Source: Thoreauomyces humboldtii
Lineage: Eukaryota; Chytridiomycota; Chytridiomycetes; Spizellomycetales; Powellomycetaceae
NCBI GenBank assembly: GCA_027596035.1
Contig: JADGJA010000042.1
Coordinates: forward strand, 1 to 59,942
Reading direction: 5' to 3'
DNA: 59,942 bases
Shown here: one piece after another, positions 1 to 11,264 of the stretch
Layout: every line of letters starts with the position of its first letter
Numbering within the stretch: the stretch's first letter is position 1
Translations under genes and position numbers: made by a program
The notes under the pieces: model-generated
Told to the model about the DNA's origin: nothing
What the model saw: the letters and a program-made list of their open reading frames with translations, nothing else
The model's database searches: none

Positions 1-799
1 GCTATCGGTCTGCTCGTCTCGTTTGGGGGGTGGTTTTGTTTATAATCTTAATGCGCCCCCCCCCCCGCACCTCCCTCATTTCAAGATTCAAGAAACCACT
101 GCTGAAGCAGGATCTAGATATACGAGCCAGCGCCGACCATCGACCATTCCTACGTGGCCTGCGGCCGGCATGTCGAGCACTGCATGCTCCATCCTCCATG
201 ACTCGTCGCGAGCGCTCTGACGGCCATACAGGCAGATGTACTCAGTTGAGTCCTCGGTTCGCCACTTCTATCTCTGGCCAGTTTTGAGAACTCCCTCGCA
301 GTGTCGAGTTGAGAGTAACGTTGAGTCCCAAGCAGCAGCCTGATACACTACTTGTGTCCAGTCATTGCTGGGACTCCCTTGTATGGTGAGTGACAAGAGA
401 GCCTATCGGTCGCCTGCGAGCCTGCGAGCGTCCTACGGCTTCTCGTTGTTCGCTAGGTAGGCTTTCCCGCGGATCCATGGAAACTTTCCCAAAGTTCGAA
501 ACCACGGTACATGGTTACCCTTGGAACCTTGGATCCCTGGAATATTGCCAGGAAAGCCGGGAAATGGAACGTGGCACCGGGGAGCCGGCCGAGGGGAAAG
601 GCTGGCTAAAAAGTTGCGTCCCGCAACGTGACTTTCTTCCCTTTTCCCATCACGCTTTTCGCTTTTTTCCTCGGGATTCGGATCCCCTTCTGACTTTTTT
701 TTTTTTGGGTAGCCTCGTGTGTACTGTACTGTACGATTCTGACGAGCAGACCTATATTTCGCTGCGCGTCAGAGATCGACCCTGATTCTTTGAACAACG
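1..799. other. left-edge intergenic region
   Basis: No convincing gene. It holds a C-homopolymer around 54-66, a T-run near 698-708 and a short GTACT/GTACTGTAC repetition near 720-733. A 131-codon open frame at 390-785 has biased, low-information composition and no recognisable domain, so I treat it as promoter or leader sequence of the gene starting at 800. Confidence 0.5.
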
Positions 800-2486
800 A
801 TGATATCTCACTCAACAGCGATGACCGGAGGACGGGTTCTCGCTGCAGGGCCTGTGTTATTTATCGTTTTGATCGCACTCGCAACTACATGTGCAGCAAA
901 TCAGACCGGGAGAGACGAGTCCGCCTTCGGTCAACACTCGAACTCAGAACGTAATGAACATGTCTCCTTCAGCGTCGACCAAGCAACGTGGCGCACAATC
1001 GCCCTCCTTGCCTGCGTACTCGGCTTCTTTGGCTTCTTCATATTTCCTATGGCCAAGGTAGGATCGTCTATTCTGTTTCAGAAAGGACACCTTTAACAAT
1101 CCTAACGATGAGGAATTCGTTCATCAGGGATCACATCAGGAATCGCATGCGCTACCTCTGCTCGGTATCTCGTCGAGTTCAGCTGATGACGTTCTGGAGG
1201 GAGACCGCATGTCCATCTCCGAGGACAATTCTGCTCAAAAGGAATGCTATGAAAACGGACCATCGGATAGCAGACTGATTGGGCGTCCACCAAACGGGCC
1301 CGTTGGAATCGCTCAAGAACACAGAGATGAGAGCTTGTCCGCAGCACAGCCATTGAAAAGCGATGATCTGGGGTCGGTTCCATGGGAAGTAACCTCGCTC
1401 CTCGCTATAGCTTCGAAAGGGCCCACAGAGCTTCAATCTTCTTCGTCTCCACCATCACCAAACGCATTGCTGCTTCCCAAGCGGAAGAATCGCCATGGAC
1501 GGAACGCAACTTCGGCCATCGTCTTCAACCGACCCGACGCGAACGCATCTCCCGCGTTGGCTGGAAAGCCTGTGGATTCTTCCGACGATAGTCTCACAAG
1601 GAAACGGCCTCCAAAGGCGCACGCCGACAGTGCGCTGATTGCTGCTTCTGCTGGTCCTGCCAAACGTCTGCGGGACTCGCAGAAGCTCGCACCGAAAAGA
1701 TTTTCTGTGCAAGCGAAAGGTGGCGAAACACTGCTGGTGCCCAAGCGCAATGCTCCGTCGCACGCACGCAGTCAGTCAGTGGACGCTCGGCCTTCCAGTA
1801 CAGCAGCTACTCCTTCGCCAATGGCTCGCTCGCCGCCTTTCGCTCGAAAATGTCTAGAAGGGTACTCTCGTCGCGCCAAGTCCGGCGATTGGAAGGATTG
1901 TTCTGGAACGTGGCGAGCCAGTGCCGGCTCGGACGCAGTTGTGCTATGCGATCCCCCTAGCTACTCCGACGTACAGTCTATGATGCAAGAAGAGCTCCGC
2001 GGATCGGCCCTCGAGCACTTTCGTCAGAACGCCTTTACCAGTGCCTTGGCCAGCACACTACCTTCGGATTCACTATCGGGAAATACGCGGCATTCACCAC
2101 ATCAGTGGTATAGCCCTTTCTCTACAGGATTCGACCTGGATCCATCCGCCTCTGTGGCTCCGCCGATTGAAAGTCGCAATCGCGCTGCTGTCATCGCCCC
2201 GCCCAGAAAGCGCGCCTCACTACCGTCCACCAGCTTCGAGCAGCCGAGCAAAGGGAGCCTGCGCCTCCCAGTCGCAGAAAAACCGCAACTCTCATCCCTA
2301 CCTCCCCCCGGCCTCATGCCTCCGCCTAAATCCCGATTGTTAGCGCGGGCAAAACACAACTTGCCGCTGCCCCACCATCGGCAGGAGCCCGAACCCGCAG
2401 TTGGGCCAGCTCCTCTCCCGGCTCCCAACTTTAGTTTGTTTGATCGCCGATTGTCGTTCATTGTTGGCCGAAGCCAAGGGCCATGA
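800..2486 (+). CDS. unknown membrane protein with long disordered tail
   Basis: Not recognised. Exon 1 (800-1057) encodes an N-terminal hydrophobic segment (about residues 15-32, signal peptide or signal anchor) and a second hydrophobic stretch (about 65-85, ending FFGFFIFPMAK). A GT-AG intron (1058-1127, 70 nt, phase 0; an acceptor at 1139 also keeps frame) joins it to a long exon ending at 2486. The tail of about 450 residues is rich in Ser, Pro, Arg and Lys, has no globular domain I can name, and ends near RRLSFIVGRSQGP. Predicted about 540 residues. The layout suggests a membrane protein with a long disordered, phosphorylation-prone cytoplasmic tail; that role is inference. A start at 824 is also possible. 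Confidence 0.55.
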
Positions 2487-2954
2487 CAATGTCCTCCTGT
2501 ACAAATAAATAGAACTCTTGCCGTGATGCGATGGCTCACCTGGCCCCAAAAAACCGCAACACCGGTACTCGAGCACTATGTTATGGCCAGAGCCGGCGTT
2601 ACCCGAAGAACGGTTGGCTGCGGGATGAGGACGACTCCTTGGGCAGTGCGTTGATGCGTGGGAAATTGGGAGATCCTGAATTCGCCAGGCTTCGGGCGGG
2701 GTTGGCTGAAGGCTGTGCAGTTGACAAGTCCCAGGCGGTTTGTTTTCGTTGGTTTTCTTTGGTGCGTTTCTCGTCCCATTTCGTCGCTCTTCCCCCAAAG
2801 GCTTCGTCGTCGTCCAGAGATCACGAGACCCGACGAAACTACATTCCAACCTGTCCTTCAGATAGACACCTCTCCTCCGAAGCGATCGTACATCCCACGC
2901 ATTACTCCAGTCTAGAATCAACGTTCGGAACTCGAACCACATACCCTCTCCCTC
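2487..2954. other. intergenic / promoter of eIF3i
   Basis: 468 bp between the unknown membrane protein and the eIF3i start codon. Open frames on both strands here show no domain. An ACCGGTA element lies at 2561-2567. No TATA box is obvious; a pyrimidine-rich stretch (CCTCTCCCTC) precedes the start codon. Confidence 0.4.
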
Positions 2955-4322
2955 ATGGTACGACCTACAGTCAACCTGACTGGCGCTTCTGCAAGGAGCT
3001 CAGCTAGCCTTTCCCGAAGAAGAGAGAAGGCTCACAAACACATGATTTTGATTGTCACTAGCGTCCTATTCTGTTGCACGGACACACTCGGTCCTTGACC
3101 AAGGTCAAGTACAACCGGGACGGGGATCTTCTCTTCACTACCTCGAAGGACAGCAAGCCCAACGTTTGGCTCTCACACAACGGAGAGCGCCTCGGAAGCT
3201 ATGACGGACACAACGGAGCGGTCTGGGATCTGGACGTCAGCTGTAAATATAGCATCTTGAGCTTGCTTTTAAAGGCTTTCGATGCTGACACCCCTCGTCA
3301 GACGATAGCACGCGGCTTCTCACAGCTTCCGCCGACAACACTTGCCGATTGTGGAACGTTCAGACCGGAAAGGAACTTTACCAGTGGAAGACGCGTACAG
3401 CCGTTCGTGCTGTTGCCTTCGGACAAGGCGATAACATCGCCCTGTACGTGACCGACGCTACCATGGGACAGCCTAGCACCATCTGGGTTGTGCCCGTCGA
3501 GGAGGACCCGGATAACCAGACGGAGGAGTTCATCCGACGGATCATCATCACGGGACCCAAGGCGACGGTTGCTAGCTGGGGAGATCTTAACAAAACAATC
3601 TACACCGGGCACGAGGATGGAACCATCACGATCTGGGACGCCGAGGTACTGCCGACCTGACTGTTGAGGGATATGGTGACGGGAAGCAGGAGCTCACCCT
3701 TGAGCCTTGGTTTTTGCGTGTAGACCGGCGACCGCATCAAGCACGTCAAGAACCACGAGCAGGCGATCTCGGACATGCAGTGGGGACCTGATTACGGATA
3801 CTTTATTACCGCGTCGAAGGACCACACATCAAAGATCTTTGACGCAAAGACACTTCGCGTCATGAAGACGTATGCCACGGAGCGACCGGTCAATTCGGCG
3901 GCGCTCTCACCGATCAGGCCACACGTGCGTTGACTTTCTGCTTGAACCCAGTTGTGGCAGTGGGCAGGTACTGACTGTGCATCTACACACATAGATTGCG
4001 CTTGGAGGTGGACAAGAAGCCATGAACGTAACGACCCAGGGTGGAGCCAAGCAGGGCAAGTTCGAGACACGGTAAGGATCAAACAGCCAATCCATCACAT
4101 CATGTACGTCGTCTCACCTCTTGATCAATCAGGTTCTTCCACCTTCCCTTCGAGGAGGAGATTGGCCGAGTGAAGGGACACTTCGGACCCATCAACACCC
4201 TTGCTTTCGCACCCGACGGCAAGAGCTTTGCGTCTGGAGCAGAGGATGGGTTCGTTCGCATCCATCACTTTGACGCGGATTACTTTGACTTCAAGTATGA
4301 GGAGGAGACAGCCGAGTTGTAG
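2955..4322 (+). CDS. TIF34: eukaryotic translation initiation factor 3 subunit I (WD40)
   Basis: A WD40 beta-propeller scaffold of the eIF3 complex, which binds the 40S subunit during translation initiation. Six exons: 2955-2957 (the ATG alone), 3062-3242, 3302-3645, 3724-3924, 3995-4071, 4133-4322; all phases agree and give 331 residues, normal for the family. Recognisable blocks are [11 protein letters not shown] at the N-terminus, DNTCRLWNV in repeat 2, [10 protein letters not shown], the typical ALGGGQEAM segment and a C-terminal [18 protein letters not shown] repeat with IHHFD. The start is set by homology: RPILL directly follows an acceptor, and the only upstream ATG placed for it abuts a GTACGA donor, so the initiator codon is an exon remnant of its own. 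Confidence 0.95.
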
Positions 4323-4819
4323 AAAATAGATCTTTCTCGACTTTAGACGACGATCACCTCCTTATCCTGCTCCAATCATCTATCCCACAATCTCCTTTCC
4401 TTCCCCACCCGAATTTTCCCTCTTCTTCATTCATCATACTTTGACTGCTGTTTTGACCACAAATCCTACGTTGGGCTGCACCACGCCCTGTGAGTTCATT
4501 GCTGGACGTGCGATGATGAGGATGAGAACGAACCTCGTCGGCCGAGCAAGAAGTTCTTGGTCCGTCTCCCAGAGTGTCGCTGGTCCAGGGAGCAGAAATG
4601 ACAATTTTGAGCGGTCTCCGAGGTTTTCTCCGTTTGCGTGAGGGGCTGGCTGGTGGCTGGCCCATTCTCCCTCTCTCTCCCCTTCCCGCACCCTCCCTCC
4701 TCTCGACCGCACAGAGCCTACCGGTACAGCCTTTGCACCCATTAGACCGCCACCGGAGTCTACGCTCGAGCACTTTCCCACATCAACTAGCTCTCACTGC
4801 ATTCAGTCGCGCCCCAGCC
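4323..4819. other. intergenic / promoter of septin gene
   Basis: 497 bp between eIF3i and the septin start. Pyrimidine-rich tracts (CTCCCTCTCTCTCCCC near 4669-4684) and one exact TACCGGTA palindrome at 4719-4726. No gene seen; the 130-codon frame through here is the 5' extension of septin exon 1. Confidence 0.5.
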
Positions 4820-6458
4820 ATGGCACCCGTAGCGGCCTCCACCATCGGCATTGCCAACTTGCCCAACCAACGGCACAGGATCGTTTCCCGTAAGGGGGCG
4901 AACTTTACCATTATGGTTCTCGGTACGAAACCCAAGCCAAAGGAAGGGAACGACATCGCCGCTTGACTCACAACTGAATGGGCTTCTGTAGGAGAATCTG
5001 GGCTTGGAAAAACAACCTTCGTCAACACGCTCTTCACGACGCTCCTCCGCGACTACAAGCGACCCGAGGCCCGCTTCCAGAAGCAGCTCGAGCGCACCGT
5101 GCAGATCGATGTCGTCCGCGCCGGTTAGTCACTGGAGACAAGCGCTACGTAGCAATGATCCTTGGATGCAGACAACCAACGGAATTTTGAACCGTTTTCC
5201 AGAAATTGAGGAGAAAGGCTTTGGCGTCCGTCTGACCGTTGTCGACACGCCTGGATTTGGAGACTATGTCAACAACCAGGACTGCTGGGTTCCCGTCGTC
5301 GAGTTGTACGTTTGGACTTAGCGAAGTGGTCGGGTGAGGGAAAGAGGGTTCTGACGTACATTCTTTCCGCTTAGCCTTGACGAGCAGCACCAGAACTTCA
5401 TGTCGCACGAGCAACGGGCACACCGTGACGAGAACGACGATCTCCGAGTTCATGTCTGCTTGTACTTTATTCAACCTACCGGCCACACGTACGTTTTTTG
5501 GAGTTTTGGAACGGGGACGCTCTGGGCCGCAGCTGACGCGGCCTTGCCTCTTGCAGCCTGAAGCCCCTCGACATCGAAGTGATGAAGCAGCTTGGAAGCC
5601 GCGTCAACCTGATTCCCGTAGTCGCAAAGGCGGATACGATCACGCCGGCAGACCTCGCGGTCTTCAAGGATCGCGTACGTTAGCGACGGGTCCATTTGGC
5701 AGATATACACTGCGAGCTCGTCCTCATGTTGCGATCATTAACTTCAACAGATTCGTGATTGCCTTGCCACCCACAACATTGCTATCTACAACCCACCGGT
5801 CCAAAGCGACGATGAGGAGAGCACCCGGAGGAATCAGAGCATTCTGGTATAGCCGGTGAACAGAGGTCGAACGTAGGTGGAACTACGTTTAACTCTTTCT
5901 TCTCTGCGTAGTCTGCTATGCCTTTCTCTGTTATCTCATCCGAGACTGACGTTGTCGTCAACGGCGAAAAGGTCCGCGGACGTGAATACCTCTGGGGCGT
6001 TGCCGAGGTCGAGAACGAGGCCCACTGCGACTTCAAGAAGCTTCGAAACCTCCTCATCCGCACCCACATGCACGACCTCATCGCCTCGACCGAGGAGAAC
6101 CACTACGAGAACTTCAGGTCGGACCGCATGGCTTCCGAAGGTCGCAACGACGACGATCCGGCTACCCGTGCTCGCAGGGGACTCGAGGGTCAGATGAAGG
6201 AGGAGGAGGAGGCTCTGAGGAAACGCTTCACTGAGCAGGTTAGGATGGAGGAAAACAGGTTCAGGCAGTGGGAGCAGAGGGTAAGTCTTCCCTACGTTGC
6301 GGATACGGTGAGCGAGCCTATAGTCCGAAATTTAATTATTCTACCTTCCGCAGCTGATCGCGGAGCGTGACCGCCTCAACCGGGACCTCGAGTCCCAGCA
6401 CAAGAGCGTCAAGTCCTTGGAAGAGGAACTCGACGAGCTCACCATCCGACGCAAGTAG
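4820..6458 (+). CDS. CDC12: septin (Cdc12/AspC-type)
   Basis: A GTP-binding cytoskeletal protein that assembles into hetero-oligomeric filaments at the cortex and septum. Eight exons: 4820-4922, 4992-5123, 5203-5305, 5375-5488, 5557-5674, 5751-5846, 5912-6280, 6354-6458; 379 residues, in frame throughout. G1 is GESGLGKT, G3 is [11 protein letters not shown]4 is AKAD, and the septin unique element includes [14 protein letters not shown] and [15 protein letters not shown]. The last 70 or so residues are a charged coiled coil. The N-terminal [14 protein letters not shown] block resembles Cdc12/AspC more than Cdc3, Cdc10 or Cdc11; the subgroup is inference, the family is certain. Confidence 0.93.
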
Positions 6459-6758
6459 AAAACAGTAACGCTGGCTCCCCTTTGCCATTGCGATTCCATT
6501 TTCCAGCCGTGGATACTTTTGAGAACGGCGAACGTGCCGGCTGGTCGGCTGCGCTTCCACTTCTCGCAAAGGACTGCTATAGAGCTGGTTCCCCCGCTCC
6601 CCTTTTTGTCTTTCGCCTGTTCCCCCTCACATCAACCAACCTTTATTCAACCTTTACTCAATAACATATTTCTGACCATGGCACGGGAGTCTAGGAGATG
6701 TGTATGTAATATGCAAATAACAAAAAAAAAATGGGTGGAAATATCAGGCGAGCACCAT

Positions 6759-9106
6759 TTACTTCTTCTTGTTCGGCATGGCATATGTAGCCAACCGGTC
6801 CTCCGAAAGTCCGCCCTTCTTTTTCTTCTTCTTCTCTGTCTTGTCGGCCCCGTTCGCCGCATGATACTCCTTCTTCCGCTTCTTTGGCTTCTCCGCCGGC
6901 GTTGTTGTCGACGCTGTCGCCTCCTGCTTTGCCGCCACATCCGCCACTGCGAGATCCGCCTCCCCGGCCTCTTCTCGTTTTCGCTTGCTCTTCTTTCCTT
7001 CGGATTTCGCCTCGACGGTCGGTGCTTTGGGAGGGTTGGGCTTGGCGGCCTCCCTCCTTGCCTCCAGAGTTTTCCTGAACTCTCTCAACCTCTTCTTCTT
7101 GCTCTTTGTGTACTTCTGTAGATCCTTTTCCACCAGGTCCGGACGACGGAAGGGGGCGAGCTTCTTGAGCCCGATGAGCTCGTTCAGCTCGGCATCGTCG
7201 GCCTCGAGGATTTCGAGGGGTGTGAGACCGAAGTCCTGGTTGTCGACCTTGCGGTACTTGAAGCGGGTTGGCATGTCTCCAATCTAAGAAAAGTGCGAAG
7301 GTTGTTCAATACACGGGGGATGGGTCGGATGTTGAGCCAAGACAAAACTGGAAAGAAATCTCACCATGTCTTCGTAGTCGAGCTGGTAGTACTCGTCTAG
7401 GTACTTGTCCAAAGACGACTTTTCCGCAGCCAGGTCCCCTGCCTTGGCTTTTTTGTCCTTCTTTCCCTTTTTGGTGGCTAAAGATAATCCGAGTCAGCAA
7501 CAGCCCTCGTTTCTTCTGATCTGGGACCTTCGATTTACCTTTCGTCGCCTTCCCGGCGCTGTAGGCTTCCCCTCCAGGAAGGAAGTCTGCATCCATGTTG
7601 AAGTTTTCGTCGTCTTCAGCTTCGACGCCAGGATATGCGGACTCATCCCACTCTTCTTCTCCGAATTCCTCTTGTCCAGCGTCTCCCTGCTCGTCCTCCT
7701 CCTCGTCCCATAGATTCCCATCCATGGGTGCAACAGGAATGAATTCACTGACGTCGATATCGTCATCGAATTCTGGCTTGATGTCCCCGTCCTCCTGGTC
7801 GTAATACGAATCGTCGAAGGCTTCTGCCATCTTCTGGTCGAACTCTGATGGATCGAAGTCCTTCTCGAGGTCCACCTCCTCGAGACCGGCAAAGTCACCG
7901 CCAGCGATCTCCTTGATTTGCTCGAGCCTTTTGCGGATCTCGTCCTTTTTCAGGTTCTTGAGTCGTTTGAGCTCCTCGGATCTCTTTGCGGCTTCCTCTT
8001 GCTGTCGAGTCTTTTTGGATTCTCGTGCCTTCTTACGCTTGTCGTCCTTCCGACGCATGGTGCCTTCGATGTCACGGGCATGGGTCACGATATCCGTCAT
8101 TCCTCTGCAAAAGGAGCGGACATTGTTAGAAAAAAAAGTGATATCCCGCAGACAAAGTTCAAGCATACGTACTCTTCTTCGAATCGGAAATTGTGCGTAC
8201 GCTCGAAGTCCTCGGCCACCTCGACGGCCTCTTCATCTCCGCTCAAGTCCACAACGTCGTCGTACGAGGGGACCGTGATAGCGTTCCTGTCCATCCATCC
8301 TCGGTTGAGGATATACTCCATCAGGAATGCCTCCTCGGGATTGGCCTTCTTCCCCGCGTTGAACTCGCGGTACTCCTTGAGACCCTGACCTCCCTCCCCG
8401 GCCATGTTCTCGAGCAGGAAGGCTCGGTACTCTTCCTCCTCCTTTGCCTGCTCCGTGTCCGTCTTGGCACGAAGCGACATGAACTCGCCGTCCTCGTCAT
8501 CCTCGTCTCCGCCCTCCACGACGGCCTTGAACGAGTTCTTGATGAGGTCCTGCTCTGCGGCGTGGGTCATGGGTTCCCCATCGAAACGATCCCCTTCCTC
8601 CTCGGGATCCTCCTCGCCCGTGTGACCGTCCAAGAGTCGTTGTCGATGGAAATCCTTCAGACGCATCGGTTTCCCAGAGTCCTTCAGCTTGACCTGCTTC
8701 TCCTTCCACTGCTCGCGGGCAGTCACCATCTCCTCCTCGGCAAAGAACTTTTTGGTGGGATCGTAGACGTCCGAGGCTCCCGCTCGGATCTTTGCTATCG
8801 TCCTCATGATCTGAGCGTCCACTTCGGGCGTGACGAGCTCCCCTACTTCGTCCTCCTCTTCCTCGGACTCGGAGTCTGGTGGACCGTCCTCTTCATCTCC
8901 GTATCTTCGTTTCACTGTAAGAAAAAAAGAAACGTGAGTATGGTGTTTTGAAGCCGAAGCTCTCCCAACGCGCAAGCCCCGTAGTAGCTCGACAGGAGAT
9001 AAGACTCACAATCCGTCATTTCCTCATGACGCTTCTTATTTTGATATTTCTGAGCGAAACGCTCGTTGATGGTGAACGCGACCTCCTCTCCATCGTCTGC
9101 GAACAT
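6759..9106 (-). CDS. KRI1: ribosome biogenesis protein Kri1
   Basis: A nucleolar factor needed for 40S ribosomal subunit (18S rRNA) production. Five exons on the minus strand: 9106-9010, 8914-8173, 8104-7539, 7477-7365, 7283-6759; phases agree and give 680 residues. The N-terminus carries the FTINERFAQKYQNKKR block. Acidic tracts (SEEEEDEVG, GGDEDDEDGE) follow, then the Kri1 core with NRGWMDRNAITVPSYDD, and a basic KDDKRKKARESKK helix before the C-terminal Kri1 domain (RFKYRKVDNQDFGLTPLEIL, LVEKDLQKYTKSKKKRLREFR). A lysine-rich tail (EKKKKKKGG) looks like a nucleolar signal. It is convergent with the septin gene (300 bp apart) and divergent from the complex I subunit. Confidence 0.92.
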
Positions 9107-9378
9107 GGCGAGTATGCACTGAGCTTGACGTTGTAATGTTAGGTCGGTTTGTCAGAGGTTCCCAAATGTCAAAAAAAAAAACGGGCAAAAAAAAAGGAAA
9201 GTCCTGGACCCTCTGCGAGTCTGTTGCTGCTGTGAGTGTGTGAAGGCTTGCCGGAGGCCACGCGCGGAGGCCCCTTCCACCCCTTTGATGGTCGTCGTCG
9301 TTTCCCCATAACGGACCAGGACTCGAGCACATTCCTGGGCAAACTCTCAGCGTCCGTCGGGATCACATCAACATCAAC

Positions 9379-9926
9379 ATGGGTCTTCCAACGCGGATCG
9401 TAACGACCACCATCTCTCGAAACAGCGAGGAGCAGAGGAAGCGGGTCCTCCAGCTCTTCCGGGACTCGATGCGCGCGGCTCCCGACATTATCGAACAGTT
9501 CCGCATGCCATACCCAGTCTGGAAGGTATGAAGCGGCTACCTTCCCTTCCCTGCGCTGCTGCTAGATCCATCTACGCGGGGCTCTTGCCTTCTCCGAGCT
9601 CGGGGTCCGGTGACTCACCGTCCTATCCGTTCCAACAGATGCGTCAGCGCATGCGGGAAGAGTTCGACAAGAACCGTCACGTCGAGAACCATCAAGTGGT
9701 CGACATCCTGCTGTTCAAGGGTCGCAACGAACTCACCGAGACCCTCGAGCAGTGGAAGCAGGATGACCACGTCCAGCGATTCTTCGAGAACTCTACCTAC
9801 GCCCAACCCGAACGCAAGGTTCGACCTCACGAGGACGACAACGGTCGAGGAAAGGGGAACAGCGAGTTCCTCGCTCAGTTCTACGAGGGGAACTTTGCTG
9901 GACAGAGGTCTATCGACTACGCTTAA
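9379..9926 (+). CDS. NADH:ubiquinone oxidoreductase LYR subunit (NDUFA6/B14-type)
   Basis: An accessory subunit of mitochondrial complex I in the LYR-motif family, which binds acyl-carrier protein at the matrix arm. Two exons, 9379-9525 and 9639-9926, give 144 residues. The LYR-type segment reads RKRVLQLFRDSMRAAP, followed by the family's MRQRMREEFDKNRHV block and an ETLEQWKQDDHV helix; the C-terminus has LAQFYEGN. The intron falls exactly between PVWK and MRQR. Length and motif order match NDUFA6. It sits head-to-head with KRI1 (272 bp apart). Confidence 0.9.
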
Positions 9927-10102
9927 TCACATACCACGTCTTTGCTGCTTTTGATTTTTCGGGGCATCGGAGGAGGATTGGGGCAAACCTGCTGTTGGAG
10001 AAAGTTCAGAGAACATGCCATGTATGGTTGCCACAAGAGAAAGGGGGGCAGTGAATGTTGAGGGTCGTAAACAAAGGTCATGGAGAAATCTATCGCGGGA
10101 GT

Positions 10103-10937
10103 CTATGCTTTCTCGCTCTTGGCCGCTTTCTCGGCCTTCTCGTGCTTCTCGGCCTCCTCGAGGACTTTCTCGAAGTGACGATCTGCACATCAACCTATCA
10201 GCCGTCTTTCCGTCACTGATTGCCCTCACTCCCTGATTCCGGTACTCACCGACGTGCTTCTCGTGGGGATCTGACAGTGCAAGACGAGTAAGTAACCATT
10301 CCACCTCCATTGAGCAAAAGTTTGCTCCGCATACCTGTTGCTGCCAGAGCCGCTAGTCCGCCGACGCCGGCCAGCGCCATCGTCTGAGCAACCATACGAG
10401 CGTTGATGATCTTTTGTGCGGTCAAGATGTCGTTACGTCGGAAGTTGTACAGGAATCCGAGGGCAAGGGTCCCAGTCCACGCGCTCATGACCAGAGGGTA
10501 TCGGTTCTTGATCATCCACTCGCGAACTCCCGTGATCTTCTCGAGCACGAGTGGGGAATCCTCGTACTTGCCAGGCACGACGGAACGTTTCGCAGCGACG
10601 CCGCGGGACACGCGGATCGAGGCTCTGTCGGTTACGGTGAAGAAGGTTCCGGTGGTGACGGCGAGGCACAGGAAGGTCTTGAAGGGAAGACGGACGCGGT
10701 TGAAGGCTGGGACGGTCTGATGAGCGACGTAGGCTGCGATTGCCGCTCCGGTTCCTGCGATCCCCGCTGCTCGTGCGCCTTCCCATACTACATTCTTGTA
10801 GATCTCCTCTTTCTCTTCGGCCGTGACATGGGACTTCCGACTGACTGTGAAGGAAGACGTGTGAGCTATATCGATCACCATTTGTGACGGGATGAGAACT
10901 AGCACATGCCGTTGGAAGTAAGATCAAAGGCGGACAT
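10103..10937 (-). CDS. HIG1-domain respiratory supercomplex factor, Rcf2-like
   Basis: Predicted mitochondrial inner-membrane protein that associates with cytochrome c oxidase and respiratory supercomplexes. Four exons: 10937-10906, 10840-10335, 10270-10250 (a 21-nt microexon) and 10182-10103; phases close and give 212 residues. An N-terminal pair of hydrophobic segments (about residues 28-45 and 60-75) precedes the HIG1 domain, seen as RYPLVMSAWTGTLALGFLYN followed by RNDILTAQKIINARM and a final hydrophobic helix. The tail is a short charged helix ending AKSEKA. The microexon encodes only the DPHEKHV segment. The two-part hydrophobic layout fits Rcf2 rather than the shorter Rcf1; the subgroup is inference. 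Confidence 0.83.
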
Positions 10938-11264
10938 GGTGAGGCTTATGTGCTATGAGAGATCCGATGACTGCAAGGGATGGTGAGGCGTGCAAGGTGC
11001 AAATATGTAGCAAGTGGAAGAAACACGCACTTGTGAGCAGGAGTCGTGAAAATGACGCTCGGGTCAAACCATTAGTCACGGTTCTGTGCCGCCCGAGATT
11101 TGTTTTCCTCTTTCTTTGGGTTGATTTCGGATGGGACTCGCGTGTCGATTCGTGTCGATTCACGAGGTACGGTTAACCGCGTCTCCAGCCAAAAAGGGGC
11201 TTGGCTCCGAGTCGGAGAAGATGAGTCACAAGTCACAACTGCCGCCAAACGATTTCGTCGCTGA
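10938..11264. other. divergent promoter region
   Basis: About 330 bp between the Rcf2-like gene (minus) and the chelatase-like gene (plus). A short direct repeat, GTGTCGATTC twice, occurs at about 11143-11162. No gene or TATA box recognised. Confidence 0.4.

Noticed and set aside
390..785. 131-codon open frame before the first gene
   Set aside because: No domain, unbalanced composition and position in a likely promoter.
2340..2942. 200-codon minus-strand frame opposite the eIF3i promoter
   Set aside because: Overlaps the 3' part of the first gene antisense, no domain; a shadow frame.
8193..8951. 252-codon plus-strand frame
   Set aside because: Antisense to the acidic exon of KRI1; its leucine/valine richness is the complement of Glu/Asp codons.
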